From assembly GCF_900176355.1 (NCBI RefSeq), contig NZ_FWXI01000003.1, positions 282,329 through 346,328 of the forward strand: 64,000 nt of DNA, in the 5' to 3' direction. The stretch is from Sporomusa malonica. Its GTDB lineage: Bacteria > Bacillota > Negativicutes > Sporomusales > Sporomusaceae. This document shows, piece by piece, positions 36,650 to 46,652 of this stretch (positions are counted from its first letter, which is position 1; the number at the start of each line of letters is the position of its first letter). The notes beneath the pieces are model-generated. The model did no database searches. It had not been told where the DNA came from and saw nothing but the letters and a program-made list of their open reading frames with translations. The translations under genes and the position numbers were made by a program.

Positions 36650-37402
36650 CTAAAACCATCGTACAGCCATCAGGCCGAGATATTCCTTTATTGCCAACTG
36701 CGTGTTATAGAAAGCGTCAGCTCTGGGCCACAATTGGTGCCATTCAAAAATAAGCCGGGTATTTGTCTGATAATCAGTAGGGTATGGCGTTACGATCATG
36801 TTATACTTGGCAAATTGTTGAACAGACCGCTCCATATGAAAAGCTGAAGTCACCAAGACTGGACTGGTGAAGCCACGTTCTTCCAAGATCTCTTTGGTAA
36901 ACCGGGCATTATCCGTAGTATTGAGACTCTGCCCTTCAACAATTATTTTGCTGTCTGAAACACCCAATCCAAGCAAAATGTGCCGGGCAATCTCAGCTTC
37001 TTTACCAGTATTGGCAAATACCTGTCCACCGGAAATAATGATCGGCGCACCTGTACTATAATGAAGCTGCGCCGCCGTCAAGAGACGGTTGGCGGCAGAT
37101 CCTGACAGATGGCCCTTGCCATGAACATTAGGCGTATCTGCCGTTGCCCCGCCCCCCAGCATAACAATAACATCACCGCTTACGGTTTCAGGCGGATGGT
37201 AACGGCTCTCCAGGGACCGCATAAACCAATCCCCAAACAGGGGGGTAGAGATAAGATACAGCAGCCCGGTTATTACAGCCAGCGCCCGTACCCCTCGCTG
37301 TTTTCGCCTGTTCAACCAGACGCATAAGAGTGTCAGCGCAGCAATAAACAACCCTGGTGGCAACAGAAAAGTTATGTATAAGAACTTGATCAAGACCAAC
37401 AC
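36650..37402 (-). CDS. YdcF/DUF218 family protein
   Basis: 250 residues. Two N-terminal hydrophobic segments (about 1-60) anchor a DUF218 domain: VIVMLGGGA, ANRLLTAAQLHY, PIIISGGQ, EAEIARHILLGLGV, SLNTTDNARFTKEIL, PVLVTSAFHMERS. The family (SanA, YdcF, ElyC) is linked to envelope functions. GTG 37402 has only a weak GGGG upstream. Located just upstream of purD in the same direction. Confidence 0.85.
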   Translation of the reverse strand: MLVLIKFLYITFLLPPGLFIAALTLLCVWLNRRKQRGVRALAVITGLLYLISTPLFGDWFMRSLESRYHPPETVSGDVIVMLGGGATADTPNVHGKGHLSGSAANRLLTAAQLHYSTGAPIIISGGQVFANTGKEAEIARHILLGLGVSDSKIIVEGQSLNTTDNARFTKEILEERGFTSPVLVTSAFHMERSVQQFAKYNMIVTPYPTDYQTNTRLIFEWHQLWPRADAFYNTQLAIKEYLGLMAVRWF

Positions 37403-37456
37403 GTAAAAATACCCCGCTTCTCAAATGCAGCACAGATACCCATAGTGGTATCAGAA

Positions 37457-37497
37457 AGACTTTTGCCGGCATCCCTGCCAGGCAAAAGTCTTTTAGT
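37457..37497. terminator. hairpin terminator of glnS
   Basis: AAAGACTTTTGCC pairs with GGCAAAAGTCTTTT around a loop of about 11 nt, just beyond the glnS stop. Confidence 0.7.
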
Positions 37498-37501
37498 GCC
37501 G

Positions 37502-39217
37502 CTATTTCTTCTCAAGCTTAGCCCACGAATCCTTCAAGGATACGATACGGTTAAACGCCGGCATATCTGCAGTGGAATCGCGGTCAAGCGAGAAATAACC
37601 GTGCCGCATGAACTGAAAACGACTTCCCACTTGAGCTGTTTTTATGCTGGGCTCAACCAGGCAATCAGCCAGTACTTCCAAGGAATTAGGGTTTAGCGTA
37701 TCAACAAAATCCTTAGCAGCCTCGCCCTCTTCTACCTCTTGATTGAGCAGCAGATAATCATACAGGCGTACCACGGCTTTTACCGCATGAGCGGCCGATA
37801 CCCAATGCAACACACCCTTAACCTTGCGATTGGCAGTCCCGCTGCCACTCTTGGTATCAGGGTCATAGGAGCAATGTACCTCCACTATTTCACCAGTCTG
37901 CTCGTCTTTCACTACCTGCTCACATTTAATAATGTAGGCTTGTTTAAGACGAACCTCAGTGCCAGGTGCCAGGCGGAAGTATTTCTTGGGCGGATTCTCC
38001 ATGAAATCATCCTGCTCAATATATATTTCCCGGGAAAACGGAATTGTCCGTGACCCCATATCCGGGTTCTCTGGATTGTTTTCAGCCACAAGCTCTTCCA
38101 CTTGTCCTGCCGGATAGTTATCAATAATCAATTTGAGCGGTTTAAGTACTGCCATAACTCTAGGCGCTTTGGTATTAAGGTCTTCTCTAATGCAGTGCTC
38201 TAAGAGAGCAACATCAACAGTACTGTTGCTTTTGGCAACACCGATCCGGTCACAAAAGTCACGGAGAGATTCAGGCGTAAAACCCCGCCGTCTAAGACCT
38301 GATATTGTCGGCATCCGTGGATCGTCCCAACTGCTGACATAGCCCTCTTCAACCAACCGGCGCAGGTAACGCTTGCTCATAATTGTATTTGTCAGATTCA
38401 GCCTGGCAAACTCAATTTGCTGACATTGATAAATGCCTAATGCCTCAAGTGTCCAGTCATATAATGGCCGGTGATCCTCAAATTCAAGTGTGCAGATCGA
38501 GTGGGTTACCCCTTCGATCGAATCCGAGATAGGATGGGCATAATCGTACATGGGGTAGATGCACCATGCGTCCCCAGTACGGTGATGGGTAGTGCGGATA
38601 ATGCGGTACAAAACAGGGTCACGCATATTAAGGTTAGGGGAAGCCATGTCTATTTTTGCGCGTAACACCCGGCTGCCTTCTGCGAATTCTCCGGCCCGCA
38701 TTTTTTCAAACAGGTCAAGGTTCTCTTCCACTGTGCGGCTGCGATAGGGACTTTCTTTGCCAGGTTCAGTCAGCGTTCCGCGATATTGCCGTGTTTCCTC
38801 GGCAGACAAGTCGCAAACATAGGCTTTACCCTTTTTAATGAGTTCAACAGTATATTCATATATTTTTTCAAAGTAATCGGAAGCATAATACTTACGGTCA
38901 TCCCAGTCAAACCCCAACCACTTTACATCTTCCTGAATAGAATCTACATACTCAACATCTTCTTTAGTCGGATTCGTATCGTCAAAGCGTAAGTTACATT
39001 TGCCCCCATACTTAAGAGCCAGTCCAAAATTTAAGCAAATTGATTTGGCATGCCCGATATGTAGGTAACCGTTCGGCTCTGGCGGGAACCGTGTGTGCAC
39101 CCGGTTGCCATATTTCCCAGTCTTTATATCTTCATTGATAATGACTTCAATGAAATTAGCAGGAATGGCAGGATTGGCGGCAGGTTCTTTATCCACATGT
39201 GCAGTTTCGTTAGTCAT
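37502..39217 (-). CDS. glnS: glutaminyl-tRNA synthetase
   Basis: 571-residue class I synthetase. HIGH motif in [15 protein letters not shown] (about 45-59), KMSKS equivalent IMSKRYL, and [10 protein letters not shown] typical of GlnRS/GluRS. The C-terminal anticodon-binding beta domains are present ([19 protein letters not shown]). Length and the family-specific sequence favour GlnRS over GluRS. AAGGAGG precedes ATG 39217. Most Firmicutes use the amidotransferase route, so a discrete GlnRS is worth noting. Confidence 0.95.
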   Translation of the reverse strand: MTNETAHVDKEPAANPAIPANFIEVIINEDIKTGKYGNRVHTRFPPEPNGYLHIGHAKSICLNFGLALKYGGKCNLRFDDTNPTKEDVEYVDSIQEDVKWLGFDWDDRKYYASDYFEKIYEYTVELIKKGKAYVCDLSAEETRQYRGTLTEPGKESPYRSRTVEENLDLFEKMRAGEFAEGSRVLRAKIDMASPNLNMRDPVLYRIIRTTHHRTGDAWCIYPMYDYAHPISDSIEGVTHSICTLEFEDHRPLYDWTLEALGIYQCQQIEFARLNLTNTIMSKRYLRRLVEEGYVSSWDDPRMPTISGLRRRGFTPESLRDFCDRIGVAKSNSTVDVALLEHCIREDLNTKAPRVMAVLKPLKLIIDNYPAGQVEELVAENNPENPDMGSRTIPFSREIYIEQDDFMENPPKKYFRLAPGTEVRLKQAYIIKCEQVVKDEQTGEIVEVHCSYDPDTKSGSGTANRKVKGVLHWVSAAHAVKAVVRLYDYLLLNQEVEEGEAAKDFVDTLNPNSLEVLADCLVEPSIKTAQVGSRFQFMRHGYFSLDRDSTADMPAFNRIVSLKDSWAKLEKK

Positions 39218-39326
39218 TGCGAATCCTCCTTAGGGTATGTGTCCACTTTATATCCTTACATTATACAACATTACTGCTCTTTCCAAAAGCGAGTAAGCGG
39301 GTTTAATAATAGTTTTTTACAAAAAA

Positions 39327-39360
39327 ATCCCTAACTAAACAAATAGTTAGGGATTTTGCG
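39327..39360. terminator. hairpin terminator between glnS and MCP genes
   Basis: AAATCCCTAACTA pairs with TAGTTAGGGATTT. It lies downstream of the chemoreceptor gene on the minus strand. Confidence 0.75.
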
Positions 39361-39374
39361 TGTAAGTCGGCTAT

Positions 39375-41342
39375 TTAAATTTTAAATTTCAACACTGCCT
39401 GCTGCAATTCAGCAGCCATTTGGGCCAAACTTGACGAAGCTGCAGTAATTTCCTGGACACTGGCATTTTGTTCCTGGCTAGCTGCAGCCACTTGTTCAGA
39501 GCTGGCTGCGTTGAGCCGAGCCGCGTCAGCGATACTGTGAACAGCCTGTTCTACCTGCCCACTATGCCGCTCTTGCTCTTCTGTCAGTGCCACAATCCGA
39601 GTTACCTCACTGCGCACATTTTTTATAGCTGCATAGATTTCTTTGAAGGCAGCACCGGAGTTTTCCACTACCTGTACGCCAGCGGCTACTTCCCGGCCAC
39701 CTTTATCAATGGCATTAACTGTTTCCACAGTTTCAGCCTGAATTGCTTGAATGATTCCGGCAATCTCCCGTGCTGCCGATTCTGACTGTTCAGCCAGTTT
39801 GCGAACCTCATCAGCAACTACCGCAAAACCGCGGCCCTGCTCGCCTGCCCGCGCTGCTTCAATCGCCGCGTTGAGAGCCAACAGGTTTGTTTGTCCGGCA
39901 ATCCCAGTAATCACATCAACGATTTGTCCAATTTGACGGGACTTATCACCAAGCGCATGAATCATTTTGGTTGCCTGATTTACGTCCGCCTGGATTTGGT
40001 TCATTTTAGTAACTGCCATACCAATCTGATTTGATCCGGTTTCAGCAGCCCGTTCACTTTGCTCGGAAGCGGCAGCCACCGAATGGGCAGCCCGGCTGGT
40101 ATTGCCAATGGACTCCACCATATCGCGGATCACCTGTGCTGAATTATCTGCCAGATTGACTTGGCTGTTAGCGCCTTCAGCCACACTTTGAATCGTAATT
40201 GCTACCTCTTCGGCCGCCTTGCCGACTTCACCAGACGACGCTGCCAGTTCTTCCGACGATGCAGCAACCGTCTCGGCAGTAGCCGAAGTTTTGGCCACCA
40301 GGCTCCGGAGTGAGCTTATCATTGTATTAAACGCATCGGTGAGCTGATTTATTTCGGCTACACCATGCACGTCGATGGTGTGAGCCAAATCGCCGTTTGC
40401 CACTTGATCAGCAGCATTTGCCAGTTTTTCAAGCGGTCTTACAGTATTACGCGCTACATAGTATGCGCTGATAAGCGCAATCAAAACAGCGAGCAGCGTC
40501 ACAATCCCAGTCGCGAACGCTGAGTACATAACAGCCGCCATTACTTCGTTTAATGGCTCATAGACAATAACGCCCCAATTATTTCCTGGAATTGGCGAAT
40601 AGGAAACAAGCGATTTTTCACCATGGGTTGAAACGGCTTCTACCGAACCATGCTGACCATCAATGACCTTTGTAATATAGTCATATGTAGTAAATGACTC
40701 TTTTTTGAGTACACGCTCTTTGTCAGGATGCGCAATTACCGTTCCTTTATTATCTACAATATCAACATAACCGGTCTGTCCAATATGTACATCATCAACA
40801 ATTCCCCAGATAGCCTTCAGACTAACGTCAGCAGCCAGTACACCGACAATTTGGCCTGCACTATTTTTAATCGGAGACGCAATCGTTATACAGGGCGCAT
40901 TGGTAAATGTTGAAATGTATGACTCTGTAAAAAATGTACTGTCCTTCATAGCTTCTTTAAAATAAGGCCTGTCCGCGCGATTAGCCAAATTACCCGAGGT
41001 TCTGGCAATTTGCATGCCTGACGTGTCCATAACAAAAACAAGTTCGAAAATTGGGCTCTTTTGCTTAACAGCTACAATCATTTCTTTAATAGCTGCAGCA
41101 TCCATTGATTTCGCTGTCGGTGTTGCCGCCATGGTCTCATTCATAATACGCGCATCGTCTATCATCCGCGAAATTTCATTGCCAATCTGATTCGCAGTAT
41201 TAAGGTTTGACTGGATGGTCGCTTCTCTAACCGAATTGGAATTTATATAGCCCCCGATAACACCGCTGACACAGGCGGGAACCAATGCAAATAACACAAG
41301 CAGCACGATTAATCTAGTTTTTAAACTATTGGTGACAAACAA
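39375..41342 (-). CDS. methyl-accepting chemotaxis protein with Cache sensor domain
   Basis: 655 residues: TM1 ([21 protein letters not shown], about 11-31), extracytoplasmic dCache sensor (about 35-275; [33 protein letters not shown]), TM2 (about 280-300), HAMP (about 302-355) and an MCP signalling domain with [35 protein letters not shown]. Start is TTG 41342 with GGAGGT eight bases upstream. dCache receptors usually bind amino acids or organic acids. Single-gene transcript. Confidence 0.93.
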   Translation of the reverse strand: MFVTNSLKTRLIVLLVLFALVPACVSGVIGGYINSNSVREATIQSNLNTANQIGNEISRMIDDARIMNETMAATPTAKSMDAAAIKEMIVAVKQKSPIFELVFVMDTSGMQIARTSGNLANRADRPYFKEAMKDSTFFTESYISTFTNAPCITIASPIKNSAGQIVGVLAADVSLKAIWGIVDDVHIGQTGYVDIVDNKGTVIAHPDKERVLKKESFTTYDYITKVIDGQHGSVEAVSTHGEKSLVSYSPIPGNNWGVIVYEPLNEVMAAVMYSAFATGIVTLLAVLIALISAYYVARNTVRPLEKLANAADQVANGDLAHTIDVHGVAEINQLTDAFNTMISSLRSLVAKTSATAETVAASSEELAASSGEVGKAAEEVAITIQSVAEGANSQVNLADNSAQVIRDMVESIGNTSRAAHSVAAASEQSERAAETGSNQIGMAVTKMNQIQADVNQATKMIHALGDKSRQIGQIVDVITGIAGQTNLLALNAAIEAARAGEQGRGFAVVADEVRKLAEQSESAAREIAGIIQAIQAETVETVNAIDKGGREVAAGVQVVENSGAAFKEIYAAIKNVRSEVTRIVALTEEQERHSGQVEQAVHSIADAARLNAASSEQVAAASQEQNASVQEITAASSSLAQMAAELQQAVLKFKI

Positions 41343-41386
41343 AGCTTATTACCTCCATAAACCTTTATTACAGTAATCTACTAATA

Positions 41387-41415
41387 ATTATAACCGTTGC
41401 AAATATTTTCAGCAA
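41387..41415 (-). promoter_or_regulatory. probable promoter of the MCP gene
   Basis: Minus strand: -35 TTGCTG (41410-41415), 17-nt spacer, -10 TATAAT (41387-41392), about 45 bases before the TTG start. Confidence 0.55.
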
Positions 41416-41557
41416 TCGACATTTCCCCTAAATTAATACAATGTTTGTGTAGGATTTTGTAGTTTGTTGAAGTGTTATTCTGAATCGCTCGACTAGGTCT
41501 TTAATTAGCCATCACACGTTCCTAATGAGGGCGGCCTTTTTAAATGAAAAATTATCC

Positions 41558-41602
41558 TTGACATTATTTTTCAACAAGGTTTATAATTTGAACATAATTC
41601 AA
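41558..41602 (+). promoter_or_regulatory. tetR promoter with palindromic operator
   Basis: -35 TTGACA (41558-41563), 18-nt spacer, -10 TATAAT (41582-41587). Directly adjoining is TTGAACATAATTCAA (41588-41602), which matches 14 of 15 bases with the core of the larger palindrome at 42320-42334. An operator over the transcription start implies autorepression by the TetR protein. Confidence 0.75.
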
Positions 41603-41618
41603 TTTATTGAGGTGCACT

Positions 41619-42257
41619 ATGGCCAGAACTCCGCAAGATCCTCAAATTCGCATCACTGAAATTTTAGATGCTGCCGATCAGCTATTTTTCACCAAAAGTT
41701 ACCAGGGAACAACCATCAAAGATATCGCTAAGAAAATGGGCGTTGCCCAGGGAATGCTGTATTACTACTTTAAGTCAAAAGAAGAGTTATTAGAAACCCT
41801 GCTTGATCGCCACGCCTCTGCCCTTATTTCGGAAATTAAAGAGATAACTTGTTTAAATAATAACACGCCCCCGCCTGAAAAAATGGCTTTACTGGTAGCT
41901 GCCGTGCTGCGTAAAACCAGTTATAAAGACGGATTGCTGCTCAATATGCTATATGATACCCAGAACCTGCATATTAAAGACAAATTGTTTCGTCAACTTG
42001 CTGTCTCGCTCTCACCCTGGTTATTGAATATCATCGAAGAAGGAACTAGGAATCAGGATTTTTGCGTATCTCATCCTCCGACTGCTGTGGATTACATCCT
42101 GATGATCATGGATTTTTTAAGTGAAGCACTCTATGAAAAAACATCTGCCGACATCTTGTTTTTTCGCCTGAGAATGGCAGAAGCGCTTATCGAAAAAGCG
42201 CTGGGCGCACAGGAAAAAACAATTCATATCAGACTAACCGGGCAAGTTAAAACATAA
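41619..42257 (+). CDS. TetR-family regulator of the RND operon
   Basis: 212 residues. HTH near the N-terminus (ILDAADQLFFTKSYQGTTIKDIAKKMGVAQGMLYYYF, about 13-50) and a helical ligand-binding domain. ATG 41619 is preceded by GAGGTG; the open frame begins at TTG 41607 without a better site. It is the first gene upstream of the RND pump genes in the same direction. Matching operators before it and before the adaptor gene suggest it represses both. Confidence 0.9.
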   Translation: MARTPQDPQIRITEILDAADQLFFTKSYQGTTIKDIAKKMGVAQGMLYYYFKSKEELLETLLDRHASALISEIKEITCLNNNTPPPEKMALLVAAVLRKTSYKDGLLLNMLYDTQNLHIKDKLFRQLAVSLSPWLLNIIEEGTRNQDFCVSHPPTAVDYILMIMDFLSEALYEKTSADILFFRLRMAEALIEKALGAQEKTIHIRLTGQVKT

Positions 42258-42309
42258 TCCAGGAAAAAATTCCGCCATCCAAACAGCTATTGGGATGAGC
42301 GGTTTTTCC

Positions 42310-42344
42310 GGGCAATTAATTGAACTTAATTCAATTAATTGCCC
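42310..42344. promoter_or_regulatory. 15-bp perfect inverted repeat, second TetR operator
   Basis: Arms 42310-42324 and 42330-42344 are exact complements around CTTAA. The centre TTGAACTTAATTCAA (42320-42334) nearly equals the operator at the tetR promoter. No T-tract follows, so a terminator is unlikely. It lies about 75 bases before the adaptor gene. Confidence 0.7.
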
Positions 42345-42417
42345 GCTCCAGATCAAGGCTAAGCTAACCATTGTCATGGGAAGAAGTGAGTAAACTAGTA
42401 AAGGAGTAAAATCAATC

Positions 42418-43551
42418 ATGCAAACAGTTATGCTATTCGATTACTTAAAAACAATCTCCAAAAAGAAATTATCTTATGTTTTGGCGGCAGCCGCCTTATG
42501 CATTGCCGGTATTCTTTTCTGGAAAGCTCACAGCCAACCCGCCGCCACAGTTGAAACCATCCCCCTGGTACGTACTGCCGTAGTCGGCGCTGCCGGGGGA
42601 TTAAAGAACTATACATATGCCGGGGAAGTGCGCGGCCGCTACGAAAGCCAGCTTGCCTTTCAGGTGACCGGTAAAATCATTAAACGCAATGTGCAGCTCG
42701 GCAGTGTCGTCAATGCCGGCGATGTATTGCTCCAAATTGATCCAAAAGATCTGCAGCAGACGGTTAACAGCAGTTCGGCTCAGGTCCACTCCGCCGAATC
42801 ACAGCTGAAGCTGGCGGAAAGCAACCTGCAGCGCTACCGCCAATTATTCGCTCAGAGCGCCATCAGCCGGGCCCAGCTGGATCAATACGAAAATGCTTAT
42901 GAAGTGGCCCAGGCTGCCGTACAGCAATCATCGGCCCAATATGGGCAAAGTTCCAACCAATTGGACTACAGCCTGCTCTATGCAGATAAATCAGGTGTGA
43001 TTTCCAGCATCAGCGCGGAGGCCGGGCAGGTAGTCAGCGCCGGTCAAACGATATTAACCATTGTCCAAAGCGGCGAACGCGAAGTGGAAATCAGTGTGCC
43101 GGAAAACCGCATCGAAGAATTACGCAAAGCAGCACAACTCACTATATCCTTTTGGGCTCTCCCTGATGTAAAAATCACCGGCAAAGTGCGGGAAATCGCA
43201 CCCATGGCCGCTCCGACCACCCGCACCTACCAGGTGCGCATCGGTTTACTGAATCCACCGCCGGAAATCAAGCTCGGCATGACAGCTGCCGTAACTGTGA
43301 GCAGCGCCGGCGATCAAAATACCAACCTTATTTCCATTCCGTTATCGGCCATCTATCAGACCAATGATACTCCCGGCGTTTGGGTGGTGACCGATAACAC
43401 CGCCCATTTGCGTCCTGTTCAAATCGGCGGCCTCGGTAATAACCTGGTGCAGGTGAGCGGCCTCCGTCCGGGTGAAATCATGGTTACGGCCGGCGTACAC
43501 AAACTCCGCGAAGGACAGAAGGTCCGGGTATCGGAGGGTGACAGGCAGTGA
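42418..43551 (+). CDS. RND efflux periplasmic adaptor (membrane fusion protein)
   Basis: 377 residues: N-terminal membrane anchor (LSYVLAAAALCIAGILFWKA, about 19-38), lipoyl half-motifs (AGEVRGRYESQLAFQVTGKI ... GSVVNAGDVLLQIDP and YADKSGVISSISAEAGQVVSAGQ), coiled-coil hairpin between them (about 115-170), then beta-barrel and membrane-proximal domains. AAGGAG precedes ATG 42418. Its stop overlaps the permease start by four bases. It links the inner-membrane RND pump to an outer-membrane channel not found in this window. Confidence 0.93.
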   Translation: MQTVMLFDYLKTISKKKLSYVLAAAALCIAGILFWKAHSQPAATVETIPLVRTAVVGAAGGLKNYTYAGEVRGRYESQLAFQVTGKIIKRNVQLGSVVNAGDVLLQIDPKDLQQTVNSSSAQVHSAESQLKLAESNLQRYRQLFAQSAISRAQLDQYENAYEVAQAAVQQSSAQYGQSSNQLDYSLLYADKSGVISSISAEAGQVVSAGQTILTIVQSGEREVEISVPENRIEELRKAAQLTISFWALPDVKITGKVREIAPMAAPTTRTYQVRIGLLNPPPEIKLGMTAAVTVSSAGDQNTNLISIPLSAIYQTNDTPGVWVVTDNTAHLRPVQIGGLGNNLVQVSGLRPGEIMVTAGVHKLREGQKVRVSEGDRQ

Positions 43552-46500
43552 AAACATTTAATTTAACAGAATGGAGCCTCAAACACAAACAACTGATCTA
43601 CTATTTCATTACCGTCATTTTCCTGGGTGGACTTATTTCCTATCAGAATCTCGGCCGGATGGAAGACCCTGACTTTACGATCCGTCAGATGGTCGTATCG
43701 GTAAACTGGCCTGGTGCGACGGCCCGCCAGGTAGAAGAACAGGTAACCGACAAAATTGAAAAAAAATTACAGGATACGCCGGGGCTTGATTATCTGAAAA
43801 GCTATTCTGTTCCCGGGCAATCCATCATTTACGTATCATTGAAAGAGGACGTTGTTGTTGCAGACAAGGTGCATCCAACCTGGCTGGAAGTGCGCTATAT
43901 GGTCAATGACATCAAAGCCACCTTGCCGCAAGGCGTAGACGGTCCCTATTTCAACGACCGGTTTGACGATGTATTTGGCTGCATCTATGCCCTGACCGGC
44001 GATGGCTACAGCTATGAAGATTTGCGGGAACGGGCGGAAAATATCCGCCGCCTGCTGCTGGCTGTTCCCAGCGTTAAGAAAGTCGATTTGGTTGGCGTAC
44101 AGGCGGAGAAAATTTATATTGAAATCGAATCCGCCAAATTGGCGCAGCTGGGTCTTGCCCCGTCAGACATTACCGGTGCCGTACAGGCGCAAAATGCCAT
44201 GACGGCGTCCGGCATGATCGATACAGCCTCGGATAATATCTATCTGCGTGTATCCGGCATGTTCGAAAATATCAATGACCTGAAAAATCTCCCGATGCGC
44301 TCCGGCGGCCGCACCTTCCACCTCGGCGATATCGCCAAAATTGAACGCAGTTACGTCGATCCGCCGGAGCCGAAAATGGTTTACAACGGTCAGCCGGCAA
44401 TCGGGCTGGCGCTTTCAATGGAAAAAGGTGGCAATATTCTCGCCTTGGGCAAATCCCTGGAACAAACTGTGGCGCAGATCAAGCAGGAACTGCCGCTTGG
44501 GCTGGAGCTCTCTACAGTTACCAATCAGCCCACCGTGGTAAAAGAATCCATTAACGAATTCGTCATAACGCTGGCGGAAGCGGTAGCCATTGTCCTCTTA
44601 GTCAGTTTTGCCAGTCTGGGCCTTCATTCAGGTGTCGTGGTGGCGCTCTGCATCCCGCTGGTAATTGCCGGCGTGTTCATTACCATGCACATGCTGGGAA
44701 TTGCCCTGCACAAAGTTTCCTTAGGGGCTCTTATCATCGCTTTGGGCCTGTTGGTGGACGACGCCATTATTGCCATTGAAATGATGATCGTAAAATTGGA
44801 GCAAGGTTGGAGCCGTTTTGACGCCGCTTGCCACGCCTATACCACTACCGCCTTTCCCATGCTGACCGGCACACTCATCACTTGCGCCGGTTTTATTCCG
44901 GTCGGTTTTTCCAAGGGAAGTGCCTCCGAATTTGTCGGCAGCATTTTCTCCGTCATCACCATTGCCCTCCTGATTTCCTGGGTAATCTCCGTGATGGCAG
45001 CCCCCTTGTTCGGGTATCATTTGCTGAAAATCGCTCCCGCCGACAACATAGCTGAGCATGATGCTTACAATAAACCATTTTATCGCCTGTTTAAGCGCTT
45101 GCTGACCTGGTGCCTGACCCATCGCCGACAGGTGCTGGTAGGTACCGTCCTCTGCTTTGCCGGCTCACTTTTCCTACTGGGACTGCTCAAGCAGGAATTT
45201 TTCCCAGCCTCGACCCGTCCCGAACTCATCGTGGAAATGCAACTGCCGGAAGGAGCCTCCCTGCAGGCAACCGACCGGGAAGCCGAAAAATTTGCAAGCC
45301 AGTTCGCACAGGATAATACCGTTATCAACTATACGTATTATCTAGGAGGGGGAGCGCCTCGCTTCGTTCTGACCGCAGACCCGCCTATAGAGAATTCAAA
45401 TTTCGCCCAGTTTATTTTTGTAGCGAAAGATTTACAAGCTCGCATAGAACTGCAGAAAAAAGTCCAAAGGCTGTTTGCCACTGAATTTACCAACGTGCGC
45501 GGCCACACCAAGGTCATCCAAACCGGCACGTCCGACCCTTATCCGGTTATGCTCAGGGTCAGCGGTGCTGATCATGACAAAGTCCGGGACATCGCCGGAC
45601 AAGCGCGGGACATCCTGTCCGCCGATCCCCACCTTACCGATATCAGCCTGGACTGGAATGAAAAAAACAAAGTCCTGCATCTGGACATTGATCAGGCCAA
45701 AACCCGTGCGCTGGGCCTCGATAGTCAGACATTGGCGGCTAGCCTGCAATCTTTGTTATCTGGAACGGAGGTTGGAGAATTCCGTGAAAAGGATAAAACA
45801 GTCGGCATTGTTTTTCGCGTCGATTCAGACAGCCGCAAGGATCTTTCCCGCCTTAAAGATCTCAATATTCACATTGGCGGCGGCCGATTTGTTCCTTTGG
45901 ATCAAATCGCCAAAATCCGCTATGATGCCGAAGAAGGTATGATTTGGCGGCGTAATCTAACACCAACGATTACGGTCCGGGCCAATACCGCGGAAGGCGT
46001 ATTGGGGGACGATGCGACGAGTGGCGCTTATGAAAACCTAAAAGAACTCCGCGCCTCACTGCCAGCAGGCTACAGTATTAAAATCGGCGGTTCCACGGAG
46101 TCAAGTGAAAAATCCATACTCTGGCTGCTCCAGCCCGTACCAGCGATGGTGATTATCATCATTACCCTGCTCATGTTTCAACTGCACAACATCCCCAAGA
46201 TGCTCATGACGCTGCTAACGGCACCACTGGGAATGATCGGCGTCAGCACGGTGCTGCTGGTAACCGGACGTCCTATGGGGTTTGTCGTACAATTAGGTAT
46301 TCTGGCACTTGCCGGAATTATCATCAGAAATTCGGTTATTCTTATTGATCAGATTGACCGGCATGTCGACGCCGGCGAACCGTTGTGGGATGCGATCATT
46401 AATGCGACCGTTAGCCGCTTTCGCCCCATCATGCTCACGGCCGCTGCGGCAATTCTGGGCATGCTGCCTTTGGTTTCCAGTATTTTCTGGGGACCGATGG

Positions 46501-46652
46501 CTGTCGCTATCGCCGGCGGGCTCTTTGTCGCTACCATTTTGACACTTATCATTTTACCGACCATGTATGCTGCCTGGTATAAGGCCCGACCATCTTATGA
46601 ACAATATGAAACCATCGGCGGCAATGGTGAAATACAGGGTGATATGAATTGA
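43548..46652 (+). CDS. RND-family efflux permease (AcrB/MexB-type)
   Basis: 1034 residues, the normal size for a full-length RND permease. One N-terminal membrane helix (LIYYFITVIFLGGLIS), two large periplasmic loops, and transmembrane clusters around 340-530 and 850-1010. Conserved proton-relay region ALGLLVDDAIIAIEMM (about 395-412) keeps two adjacent Asp residues. GTG 43548 overlaps the adaptor stop. Likely an antimicrobial or toxic-compound exporter, in keeping with an outer membrane. Substrate unknown. Confidence 0.95.
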   Translation: MKTFNLTEWSLKHKQLIYYFITVIFLGGLISYQNLGRMEDPDFTIRQMVVSVNWPGATARQVEEQVTDKIEKKLQDTPGLDYLKSYSVPGQSIIYVSLKEDVVVADKVHPTWLEVRYMVNDIKATLPQGVDGPYFNDRFDDVFGCIYALTGDGYSYEDLRERAENIRRLLLAVPSVKKVDLVGVQAEKIYIEIESAKLAQLGLAPSDITGAVQAQNAMTASGMIDTASDNIYLRVSGMFENINDLKNLPMRSGGRTFHLGDIAKIERSYVDPPEPKMVYNGQPAIGLALSMEKGGNILALGKSLEQTVAQIKQELPLGLELSTVTNQPTVVKESINEFVITLAEAVAIVLLVSFASLGLHSGVVVALCIPLVIAGVFITMHMLGIALHKVSLGALIIALGLLVDDAIIAIEMMIVKLEQGWSRFDAACHAYTTTAFPMLTGTLITCAGFIPVGFSKGSASEFVGSIFSVITIALLISWVISVMAAPLFGYHLLKIAPADNIAEHDAYNKPFYRLFKRLLTWCLTHRRQVLVGTVLCFAGSLFLLGLLKQEFFPASTRPELIVEMQLPEGASLQATDREAEKFASQFAQDNTVINYTYYLGGGAPRFVLTADPPIENSNFAQFIFVAKDLQARIELQKKVQRLFATEFTNVRGHTKVIQTGTSDPYPVMLRVSGADHDKVRDIAGQARDILSADPHLTDISLDWNEKNKVLHLDIDQAKTRALGLDSQTLAASLQSLLSGTEVGEFREKDKTVGIVFRVDSDSRKDLSRLKDLNIHIGGGRFVPLDQIAKIRYDAEEGMIWRRNLTPTITVRANTAEGVLGDDATSGAYENLKELRASLPAGYSIKIGGSTESSEKSILWLLQPVPAMVIIIITLLMFQLHNIPKMLMTLLTAPLGMIGVSTVLLVTGRPMGFVVQLGILALAGIIIRNSVILIDQIDRHVDAGEPLWDAIINATVSRFRPIMLTAAAAILGMLPLVSSIFWGPMAVAIAGGLFVATILTLIILPTMYAAWYKARPSYEQYETIGGNGEIQGDMN

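Noticed and set aside
42310..42344. Palindrome as terminator of tetR
   Set aside because: No T-tract follows, and its core matches the operator at the tetR promoter.
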